Positions 26,201 through 38,200 of a DNA stretch of 64,000 bases are shown piece by piece. Origin of the DNA: Lycorma delicatula. Taxonomy: Eukaryota > Arthropoda > Insecta > Hemiptera > Fulgoridae. The DNA lies in assembly GCF_047948215.1 (NCBI RefSeq), contig NC_134458.1, forward strand, positions 134,419,571 through 134,483,570, written 5' to 3'. The translations under genes and the position numbers were made by a program. Position 1 is the first letter of the stretch; each line of letters starts with the position of its first letter. The notes under the pieces were generated by a model that saw nothing but the letters and a program-made list of their open reading frames with translations, searched no databases and was not told where the DNA came from.

Positions 26201-29200
26201 TTTCTTTATCGTGATGAACTCTGCTAGTAACTCTAATGTTCATTTTTGTTCTCTGATGAAACCACCAGTAGTTTAAAAAAAACCAAATGACTTGTAATTC
26301 TTGATCATTGAAATAAAATCTTAACTTTTTTATTCCTTTCTTTTATACAAAAAAAAATTATTTGTACCTTGTATCTTATTTCTGATTATTTAACATTTTG
26401 ATTTATATGTATATTTTTAAATAGACCATGATAAAAATTTTATAAACACAGATAATTATAAATAACAATTAAGAATTTTATTTTAGTGCCAAAAAGTGTA
26501 TTCATACGTATCAGTAAAGTACTTAGATAAGTTATTCAGGCCAACCAGATCATATAGACTATCTTACAGCTATCCTTTTTAATTATGATACAGTGACTCA
26601 TGGTTACTTTGGAAACATGCCACAATGACTTGATAAATTAATCGAGTTTGTTGGTTAGAGAAGTAATGTTACTAAAAATTGAAAAAAATAAATTTGTGTG
26701 GTTGATTAATTCAACAATACATTTTTTCATTAATGCTTTCATTCTTAGATTTAAAAATAAATAATTTTGAGGTAGTATAAATTAAGAATTGGTTCAACAA
26801 AATCTTATATAAATATATATATATATTTCAATTGTCTTACTTAACTTGATTATAAATAATAAAACTTTATAGATGTAATAATTTTTTTAGTTGCTAAACA
26901 TGCTTTATATTAGAAGCTATATTTCTCTTTTGCTTTGCTTACATCATCACCACTTAATTTGTTGTGTATGAAATAGACGCTTGTGTTTTTTTTTGTTGTG
27001 AAATTTAGCATGTGTTAAAATTACCAATTGTATACTCTGATTACAGATCATTAACAGCATTCTGATAATCTTTAGTTCTGCATTTTTGCAGTTAGCTATT
27101 TACTTCTAGCACATCTTATTATTTTTAATTTATAAAATAAGAGTTCCTAGTAAATTATGTTTTGATTTTGTATTTCTAGAACCTGGGCATTCAGATTATG
27201 TTTGCAATAATGTTACGAATACTTAAATGCACATATTTATGTATTAATAATATTAGAATGATTTGAAATAGTAAACAGATTGTTTAAATCTTTAATAGCC
27301 TCCACAACTATTTTTAGGTGTTCTCTAAACAGCACTTCCAAAACTGGAAAGCACTGCATTCATTTATTTGAATTCAAAATGGTTTTTTTTTTTTTAATTG
27401 ACTGTTGTGTAACTGTATTTTAGTTTAAACCAAATAGCTTATTTCCCCAAAAAATTATCTTTAGCTCCTTTTTTCGCTCAAGTGTTGTACTTTGAATAAT
27501 CATTATATTGTTGAAACCAGATGATAAAATCTCAAATGATAAAATTGTGTGTTATACTGTGAGTTACAACAGAAATGAAAGTTCTTTCCCCTTTTGAGTG
27601 AAGATAGTATATAATTTATTGTTTTCATCAGAAAGAGATTAATTTGTTGCTTTATACCAGCTATCCCAATCTTTGGGGCTGTGATTCATATAAAGAACCT
27701 GAGGTCCAAGTGGCACTAATCATAATTGCTTTCTCTAAGAGTAATGTTCATTATACACAATGATAATGAACAGGTGATGGCATCTCTTGGAGGTTTGAAT
27801 ATCATCTGAATTTTAAGAGAGCTTACATGCTGATGTTAGGTGGCTTAGTGTAAAAATCATCCAGTTCACTTCTTACTTTCCCAAGTAAGCCTTGTATGAG
27901 ATGCTTATTATTTTTGGTAATGGCTACCCTATTTTTGTATCACTTGTCAAATTGGAACAACTATTAGATCATAGTATACACTAATTTCTGTTGCATTATG
28001 GATTAATAGCAGAACAAAAGATTAAGATTTTATTTTTTTTTATTTATTTATTTTTGTATTCATAAATAATATATATTTTTATTATTTTCAGGTAAGTCAG
28101 TGCAATGGGCCGGTTCCTCGCACAACACCACCACCCCCATGTCCTCCTACCTCTCGTCCACCTCCTCCTATCCAACAACATAATTATCCACCACATACGA
28201 TAACCCCAACGACTGGCCTCAGTGTTACGTCCAATAGTTCACCAGTAGTGGTTGCTGCACCTAGTACCTATGTACCTCCTACAATACCTATGTCATATCC
28301 TTCATTATATGCTCCTTATAGCAGTGCACCATATATATCGACTATGCCTCCTTCAGTAAGTAAATATATCATTATATAACATTATTATCTTTGTATGTAT
28401 AGAACATTGTGTAGATAACATTTTTGTGATTAATTTTTAAAGAAAAAATGTGAGTTTCTCTTGAGTTGTCATTCTTTGAATGTTAAACTTATCAGTCATG
28501 TTTATTCCAAAAAAATGAAATATTTAGTCCAAAAAAATAAATCGCCTGTAAACTTTTTTCTTGGTGAAAAAAAGTTTTTCACGGTGAGTGATACTGTAAA
28601 TTTATCTTTAGAGATTTTATGGGGTCTTTACAAAGATTGGATTTCTTTAGCTATTGTTTTTTTTTTATGTAAGAACAGCATTGCAATAATAGTTCATTGT
28701 TTTTTTTTTTGTAGAGGATTATTATAAATATCAGCAATTCTTTTATTAATTTCATAATAGCTTACTTTTTATACAAGTCTCTTTTATATTTTTTGGGGTT
28801 ATTTTTTAAGTAAGTTAAATTATTTGCTTTTGCAGATCTTATTTTGCTAGAAAAAAAATTTTTGTAATGAAAAAAAGTGTTTTCCTGATTATAAGTGATA
28901 ATTTAATAAAATATTATTATACTATAAGATATTCAAATTGCATTAATTAGTTAAATGTACTTATATGGTTTTTAATGAAATAGCAATGATTTATTTAAGT
29001 TTTTTAATTTAATTACTTATCATCGATTATATATAACACATAGTAGGTATAGTATTAATGTTTGTAGAAACTTTTAAAATGATCTAATGATGAAATGATT
29101 TTAACACGAACAAAATTAATAAATTATTAGAAATTAAGTTTATTACTAATTAATTATTGATAAAGAAGATTAATAAGTATTATTAATATAGATAGTATAA

Positions 29201-32200
29201 GTTATAAGAAGTGGAAATGAGCTGAAGCGAGAAATAAGTGAATGAGTGAGCGAGCTAAGTAATTAATATGATATGCAGCAACGGTGTAATTAGACGTGGA
29301 GGAGCCAGTTTGCAAGTAATACTGGTTGAGAATCTTAATTATAATCCCATTCCATCTACTTCTCCTCATACTCCTTTTCCCTTCCCCTTTTTATCCTCTT
29401 CTCTATATCTACCCCTACTATTGCTAACTTTGCTGAAATATTATTGCAAAATAAAATGACAGCAGAATATTAAGCATTGTTAAACAAAAATTAATGAGCC
29501 ACTGTAACTGTTTATCCTCTGACTCTCTTCTTTTTTTCCTCCCCACTCTTTTCTCTTTCACTGTACTGGTAAATTATATTATTTCTATAAGTGGTTGTGT
29601 ATATTGCACTTCACTGTTCTCTAGTGCTGTAGACTTCCAGATCTGTATGAAACTTTCTAACTATATGTATTAGAGTGCTTGTCAAAATACAAACCATGTT
29701 GTAAATAGTTGTTAGAATGATTAATCTTTCCATCCATATCTGTCTGTCTATCTTCTCACCCTTCTCCTTTTCTCATCCACTCTTTTTCTATGTACCACAC
29801 AGTAAAATACAAAAATCTGAAGAAAGATCTCATACGCACATCCTGACTCTTTAAATGGAAAAAGAACATTTTTTTAATACCACAATTTTTTTTTATTCCA
29901 CTTTCATTTGCGTGATACTTTTGTCTTTCTCTTGAAGTCCATATGCCCAAAAGAACATTTTTTTAATACTGCAATTTTTTTTTATTCCACTTTCATTTGC
30001 ATGATACTTTTGTCTTTCTCTTCAAGTCCATATGCCCATACCTTATCAAACATTTTTTTTCTGTGGTGTATAATCTTCTACGCCATATTTCACCAAATAT
30101 CTTATTTCACTACCTTTCTTGATTAAAAAAGGTGTAGTAACTTTGTATTACAAAATCTGTTTTATCTGTTGTAACTGTACATTGGCTCCTCATTACTTCA
30201 ACATTTTTGTCACTGCAAATAATTCTTAATATATTACGGATACTTTTTCTGGAATTAGTTCATGTAATTTATTAATGAATTTAATGCTCATCTAATACTA
30301 CAAATTATTCTATAGTACGTTTTTCTATTACTTTCCACCGAGATCTATCCAATGTGCTTGTATGTAACAATGAGAAATATTACAGGTGTGTTATTGTGAT
30401 AATTTTTAAGAGAAGAAAATGTCTGATTCAACTTGCTTTTATTATTTAAACTTATCAAATACATATCTATTGTAACAGTACATAATATTGCAGATTATTT
30501 TGTTTTATTTATTATTCATCATTATCGAATAATTATGTGTTATGTTTGAGGGAGCATATACAAATTAAATCAATTTGTTTATATACAAGCCAATTTTTTT
30601 ACAGGATGGCAATTATACTGAATTTAGTGTAATTAGTACATTTTTTAGAGTAGTTTTTAGTTATGGGCAAACATATACTGTTGACAAATACTCAGATACT
30701 TTCAATATTAAAACAACCAAGATTGAGATTCAGGTGTTATGCCAGTGCATAAAATTATACTATCTTGAATATTGTGCCAGACTTTCAGCTGTATCTTCAA
30801 TTCCGTGAGAGTATCTCAGTATGACATACAGTTACAATATCAGACAATTATTTTAGTTCAGAAAACAAAAGTAGGTTTTTTTTATTATTAATTCACATAT
30901 AAGCTTTGAAGGTTGTGCATGTGAATATTAAATGGAAATTTTGTAGTATATGAAAAATGCCATTCCTGACTGAGATTCAAATCCCGGAACTCTAGATGAA
31001 AGGCCGAGTTGCTACCACTTTGCTACAGAGATTGGCTCCAAAAATTAAATTAAAATAAATACAGAATTTCTCTAAATATCTTCTATCTAAATAATCTTCT
31101 TTTTTTTTATTACCCTTTTTATTTTGACAATAATTTTGTTGCTTAAACTTTTAATTTATCAGTTTATTTTTAAAATATGTTCTTTTTATTATAGTTTTGG
31201 TGTTTTAATATTTGAGATATTAGAATATAGGAGTATACAAAATGAATATAGGAATATTCAAAGTTGAGAAAATTTGATGAAAAATTAATCTCATTACTAG
31301 TAATTTATTATATGTATCAGATTGATAATTTCTGCTATAATATTATTACTTTTTTTTTGTTTTATAGCAGAGAATAAATAGATCTCCATTGCCTGTGATA
31401 TCCACTAAGCCAACAAGCATCGTTACGACCGCCTCTGCTGTAGTTACAACAACTACGACTACTAGCCACAGAGAAATAGTTAGCACACCTCTAGTTGGCC
31501 GTAGTCATTCTCCAAGAGGGCACAGCCCAACTCGTGAGCGTGATAGTTATAGGTATTGTTTTTGTTTTTTTATCTTACATATTACCGTTTTTATGTGTTA
31601 AGTAAAATTCATTCAGGGGTCACAGAATATATTATATATAGTTTTACTTGGGTATTATCGTATAACTTAATTGAGCCATTCTAAGGTTAGATATTATATA
31701 TTAGTAATTACTTAAATTTAAATTATTGTACAGGAAATCCTCTTTTGTATAGAAGTACTTTGTTTTAAAACTGTGATTTGATAAGTCTATATTTTTTGGA
31801 TTTCTTTAATATCAGTGACTTTTGTATTTGATTTTTTTGTATGTTGTACTAATTTTATTACAATAACTGCATTTTTATGTTTATCTTAACAGAGAGGTTA
31901 CTATATTCTACATGCATTTGTATAAGTTTATTTATACCTGGCTACAGCTAATCTTTTTTTTATTTTTACTTTAGTCCAAATCTAAAATTTCTGTGATTGG
32001 CAAGAATATCACATATCATAAAGGGTGTACAAAAAAGAATATTGGTGTTTTAAAGTTATTTAATATCTTTTAACTTTGATTTACAATAATGAATCATAAA
32101 TAAAATGAAAGTGTAACTTATACAGTTTTTCCCTACAAATGTTCAATGTGACCATGTTTCATTTTGCAGGATACATCTAACTGATATGAGAGTTTGTCCC

Positions 32201-35200
32201 ATATTTTAACCAGCATGTCTGGAGTAATGGAAGTAAAAGCTGCTTCAATCCTCTGCTTCAAATCAGAAATATCAATAGCAGAGGTACATAAACAAGATCC
32301 TTTGTAAAACTGTATAGGAAAAGAATTACATGGGCTGAGATCAGATGACTTAGAAAGCCACTTCATCAAGTCCTTGCTGATCAATCCAGCAGTCAGGGAA
32401 AATGTCAATCAACTGATCCCTTACAAAGTTATGGTAGTGAGGTGGTGCACCATTTTGTTGCTAAATAAAATTCTTTGGTTCATCCTGTAGTTAAGAAAAG
32501 AGCCATGTATGCAACATATTCGAACAAGAAACTTCATTTAGTTTGCTTCTGCAAAAAAGAACAGCCTGTAAACTTGCTGTCAGGATGTTGCATGGAAAAC
32601 AATTAATTTTAGAGTCCCTTTTGGATTATAAGAATTCGTGAAGATTTTCTGATGCCCAGATATAGACATTATGTATGTTAACTTTTTTGAAGATTAAATT
32701 TTGATTTAGCACTAACTACAATACGATCAAGATGAAGATGTCATGCTGCAACTTTTTGGTGTGAAGTTGGTAAGCTTCAAATCCTGTAATAGCTGTAAAC
32801 AGTATGGATGCATATTTGTTTGCTTATATATTTTCACACTATCATTAATGGCATTGCTAGTTTGTGGCCAGCCTTTCTAACAGATTTTTTAGGGCTATAC
32901 AGGAAAGACTCTGACAACGTTTTAACATTTTCTTCAGACACCTTCATTCATCCCATACTCTTCCCTTTCTATAGACATCCAGTTATTTCAAACTGATTAT
33001 GCCATCGAGGGATGTCATTGTCACTTGGAGATAACAATTAAAGTTGTTATTGAATGCAAGTTGAACTGTAATTACAGATTCACATTTAGAAAATTCACAT
33101 TTAGAAGGTTTCTGTTCTGGAGTTGTCATCTTTGCTAGTGGTGCTATCAAGTGGAAAGACAGAGAATCAATCTATGACCATGCACAGAACTAAAACTGTG
33201 TTTTTGCTCTTTGATTCTAGCTTTAAGTCAACACTGTATACCTTATCCAGGAGATATTATAACAGATTAAAATTCAGATACTCTTGTTTTGTACACACCC
33301 TATATATATTTGTTTATTTTTCATAAATTTTTTCATGATTTTTTTATGTAGGATTCATTCAGCAGAAATCATATGATTTCCTGCTTTTGCTTCTTTTGTA
33401 TTAATGATGCATTTATGCCTTACATTTATATGTTGATGTATGAAAGTCAATGATGATCACTAACATTGTGCTTATTCTTTATACTAGCTTTTTTTTTGTT
33501 ACTACTAGGATCCTGCTTGTTAATATATTATATTTACTTTACTGTGTTTTTTTTTAATCTCTGGGACCATCGTTAGGTATTGCTTCAGAGGACGAGATGA
33601 ATGATTTTTAGTATGTGTGAAAATGCCATGCCTGACTGGGATTCGAACCCGGGACCTCCAGATGAAAGGCCAAGACGCTACCACTTGTGTCATGGAGGCT
33701 GGCTTTTTACTTATTGAAAATTATTATATTTTCTTAAATTTACTTTTGAAAATAATTTATTCTCTTATCTGAACCATAATATTTTTATGGTAATTAAATA
33801 TAATTGTGAAATATTCTAAAGACTAGATATGATTCAGAAACTGATGTTTTATGACTAAATATACTGTTGTAGATTCATCTCTTCTTTATAATAAATTGTT
33901 GATTACAGAAAACTAATCAAGGGTTATTTCATGAAATTCTTACTGTAGTGTTACTGAAGTATTTTGGTTGTCTAATTTATTTTTTAAATTGAAAAACCAG
34001 GATATCATTAAAAGAACTATTAATTTTTATTTTATATCTGTATTTTTATTTTTTAATAGTAATCATACGAGGTGTGATAAAAAAAATAAAATTTTATAAT
34101 ACTGCACGTTTTATCTTTTTGATTGAGTTCATCTTATTCCTATGGGAGCACTATCTGTAATGTATATAAAAATTTTCACCCATATTAGATGCATAGTTCA
34201 AATTTACCAGCCAAGTAGTTAATTAAGACGTATTTTATTACAAGTGGTGATTTATTTTATTTGAAAATGACAGAAAAAAAGATGTGCATTAAATTTTTTG
34301 TTAAAAATGAAACAGTGTAGTGAGGTGGTGAAGATGTTAAAAAAGGCTTATGGCAAGGATATTGTGATGGGAACATGTTATGGCAAGGTGTAGAAGTGAT
34401 ACAAACAGTTTCATGAAGACTGTGAAGGTGACAAAAGGAATGGGTGTTTCAGCACAATAACAACTGATGAAAATGTTGAAAAAATGAGGGACATTGTGAT
34501 CAGCAAATGTTGAATCACTATCATCATTATAAATCACTAATATCATTAGATATTAATATAAACATATCTAATAGATATGTTTATATTGATAGATATTGCT
34601 GAAGAGGTAGGAATCTCTTATGGCTTGTGTAAAACAATCTTGACTGACATTTTGGTATGAAATGAGCTGGAGCAAAATTTGTTCCAAAACTTGAATTTTC
34701 AACAAAAACAATGTCGTAGAACAATTGTTAGCTGATGTCGCTGATGACTCAGAGTTACTCAAACGTGTCACAACAGGTGATGAAACGTGGGTGTACAGTT
34801 ATGATATTGAAATAAAGGTCCAGTCATCCATTCGAAGCTTCCTGAAGAATCAAGACAGAAAAAAGCATGCCTAGTTTGATTAAATATTAAGGTTTTCTTA
34901 CTATTTATTTTTTATTATTATTTATGTTTTACAATGGTTGTCATCAATTTTAAATTGTTACCATGAGGTTGAATGATCATCAAACAATATTATTTAGCAG
35001 TTATGCTGTTTACGTGAAGAAATTCAAAGAAAACTACCACAAATGGGGGCAAAAAATTCTTGGATTTTATGTCACATAATGCTCCACTCACATTTTACTG
35101 TTAATTCACCATTATTTAACCAAAAATAACACACTGATGCCACAGCCTCCGTACTCTTCAGACATGGCATTCTGTGTCTTTTTCTTGTTTTTACTGATTA

Positions 35201-38200
35201 AGAGAACATTAAAAGGTCAACAGTTCGCTGTAATAGATAAAATAATAAAAAATATCAGGTGAACTTTAGGTTATACCAAAAACTGATGCTTTCTACAAAT
35301 GTTTTAAAGATTGGAAGAAACTCTAGGCTTAAGTGTGTCGCATCTCTGGGAGACTAGTTTGAAAGGAACAGTATCTACAAGACAACAGAACCTTCGGGAT
35401 TGTATCGGTATAGAAGAATAAGTAAATTAGTTTTGATAAAAATTAAAATTATATTAATTTATCACACCTGAAATAACCGTTTTCAGGCTATTATAAAATG
35501 AAAGAAAAGCTGAAAATCTGGAATTGTCTTAAACTGAGCTGTACAGGAACTTTATTACGTGACTATAACCAATTAAAGCCCAAATTAGTCAATATTTAAA
35601 TTCCTTCTGAGCATCCCTTTTGCTCCAAGCTAATGTAACATTATGTGACTTTTCTTCACTTAAGAATCAAATTTTATATACAAAATCAGAAGATTTTTAA
35701 CCTTTGTTTTCATACATATTTATTATTATTTGGTCAATAAAATTTAATGGACATGGAAAAATTGATCTAAACAGGATCATGTGATTTCATTCCCTTCTTA
35801 AATGCACTTTAAATTGTTTGATTTTATGTGAATATCAGATTATTATTTTTGTTTCCTATAATGGTATAATTTATTTATGATCATATACATTTTTTTAATG
35901 ATTGAATAAGTTAAAGATAAAATTTCTCTGATTCATTAAACATAAATATTCAAAAGTGTGAGTATTTAAGAAGCAGCCTGGAGATAATGCTCTGTGACTC
36001 ATAAACTAGGACACTGTTGGTTTATTTTCTCATTTACATTGCATCTAAGTAATTTTATGCCCTGTGATACATGACTTGTTGGCTGTAATTTAAACAAATA
36101 TAATGTATGTGAAACTTTATATACATTAAATAAAGCAGTTCAGAGTAACGTTATTTAGTAAAAAAATAATAAATATATATGTATCTACTTTTTTAAATGT
36201 CCTTAGTAAAGTTATGGTTATAAATCTATTTATATTCTTTATTGTTAAAATATATTTAAATAAATATTTCTGTATTGTGTAACATCTCATTTTAAAATAT
36301 TATACTTATTTTTATGACAACTAGTATTTACTTAGTTTTTATAATCTGGTTTTTATTTTCAAACTCGTAAAAAATGTGTATGTATATTAGTTCTTTTTTG
36401 CCAATAGTATTTTTTCCACTTGTGATAACTGAAGTGTCATAAACAAGTGAAGTAATTTTTTTTATTAGTATCAGTAATGAGTCATTTATATGAAGTAATA
36501 AACTTTCAAGTGACATTTATTTTTTTTCTTTTGAAATGTTTATCTAACTATATTTTTATGTACCATAAAAGAGATATGAAATAGTTTATTAAGTTTATGT
36601 ACATTTATAAAATTTTAAAAAGCGTTTTAAGTAATAGATTTGATTTTCTTTATGGTTTTATTGAGAACGTAATTCAAGTAATGGCATTTCATTTAAAATA
36701 TACTGTAAAACCTTAGCAATTAAGAATAGATGGGGCTCATTAACTCAGCCTAAATGTATAAATATAAAAGAAAAATGTTGTTTCAGTGTCACTTTAACAG
36801 TCAAGTATTGCTCATTATAATTATATTATTGCATAATACTCATTAAAGAAATAATGCATATTTTTCAGTAAATATTTGTATATATTTTTATAACGCTAAC
36901 TTATAGCAGTGTACATACAAAAAAAAAAAGTAATAATAATGCACAGAGGAGGTCTATTATGTACTTGGAAGAACATTAAAATTTGATTGAGTAACTTTAA
37001 TTGAAATGAGTATAACAAAACTTTCAATTGTTTTAGTTTATATATATATATATATATTTATTTATATATATTTTTTCCCATTCCTGTTATGTATAATAAA
37101 TGTTTAATTACAGTTTGTAAGTTAGTTATGAAAATGGATTAGCAGACAGAAGTAATAATTTTAGAGCTTATGTTATTTTTATTTTTCTGGTATAACTAAA
37201 TTCATTTTAAATTGTGAAATAATAATTTGATATTTATTTACTGTATTACACAAAACAGATCATTTATTTTTAATTTTAAACAGTCTATAATTTGCTTAAA
37301 CAGCTTTTAAAAGTTTCCATAAATACCTAAATTTAAGTACATTTTGCAACCCCTGTTTTATTTAACTGATGCTTTGGAAAAATTATAAATATTTATTATT
37401 GAAAATTGTAGAAGTGAAGATATAATTCTAAAAATATATGAGTTTACGTGTAATACATATTCTACATGCGTTCATCAAACAGTGGGATTTCAAGTCTGTC
37501 TGTGGAAATTTATACAATACAGATAGTGTTTTAAGTGAATTTTACTTAAAGTGTGTATATATGTGTTTTTTAATCAGTTTTAATGATTGATACTAATTAA
37601 AAAAAATTATTGCAAGTCTTCTTGGTGGCGTAGTAGTGTCTCTTGTCTTTTATCTAAAAAGTCATCTAGACCTTTACATGTCTCCACTCCATGGAGACAT
37701 TTAAATTTTTAATTCCATTAATTTTTTGTATGCTTCAAATTTCATCTGTCATGCGAATTTGACTGGGTAGAAGTCTTGTTATTTGGGACAGTGTGCTTGT
37801 GTGCATGTGCGTAAAATTAATCTTTCTATTATCTTTGTAAAACGTTGTCCTTTTGTCTGTGACACCTGTTTAGTCTTGTCTTCACTTCCAAAATGATTGC
37901 CTAAATTTCATTTAGTTTACGAAATGAATAAAGATGACAGAAGCCAAAAGACTTTATAGTGAGTGCTTTAATAGTTTCTGGCAAGTTTTTGAAGTAGTGA
38001 ATGAGTTGTTGCAGCTAGTGCAAGTGAATGATGAGAAACATAACAGTGTTGAGATTAAGTAACCTCATATAAGTAAGTAACCAGATGTGAGAATATAACT
38101 TAATTAATGATATTTTGTTTTGCAGCAGTAATGTTAGTAGCCTAAGCCGTGGCAGTGTACCGACACCAGTCAGCAGTTCTCAACCTCCAACTAATTCGTC

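Larger units (their letters stand above)
28356..31367 (+). other. Intron after exon 3
   Basis: 3.0 kb, gtaagt to tttatag. Contains a tandem duplication at 29.86-30.04 kb and a SINE at 30.9 kb. A pyrimidine-rich, less AT-rich stretch lies at about 29330-29440 and 29500-29780, without coding support. Confidence 0.8.
34066..35475 (+). mobile_element. mariner-family transposon, degenerate
   Basis: TA-flanked inverted ends: CGAGGTGTGATAAA from 34068 and TTTATCACACCTGAAA ending near 35473. The 1.4 kb length fits mariner. The + strand starts [14 protein letters not shown] at 34267, then has [33 protein letters not shown] and [16 protein letters not shown], the latter carrying the first catalytic Asp region. 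Stops and frameshifts, a hairpin insertion at 34.55 kb and loss of later catalytic blocks make it dead. Same strand as the host gene. Confidence 0.85.
31553..38125 (+). other. Intron after exon 4, mobile-element hotspot
   Basis: 6.6 kb, the longest internal intron. It holds two Tc1/mariner-type elements and a SINE between them, in 32.0-35.5 kb. The 35.5-38.1 kb part is AT-rich spacer with nothing recognised. Confidence 0.85.

Noticed and set aside
28461..28727. 88-codon frame just after exon 3
   Set aside because: Lies in intron, AT-biased, no acceptor joining it in phase to exon 3 or 4.
33620..33700. A possible tRNA gene on the minus strand with perfect box B
   Set aside because: The cloverleaf is incomplete, the sequence continues into a SINE body and tail, and diverged copies occur at 7.7 and 30.9 kb.
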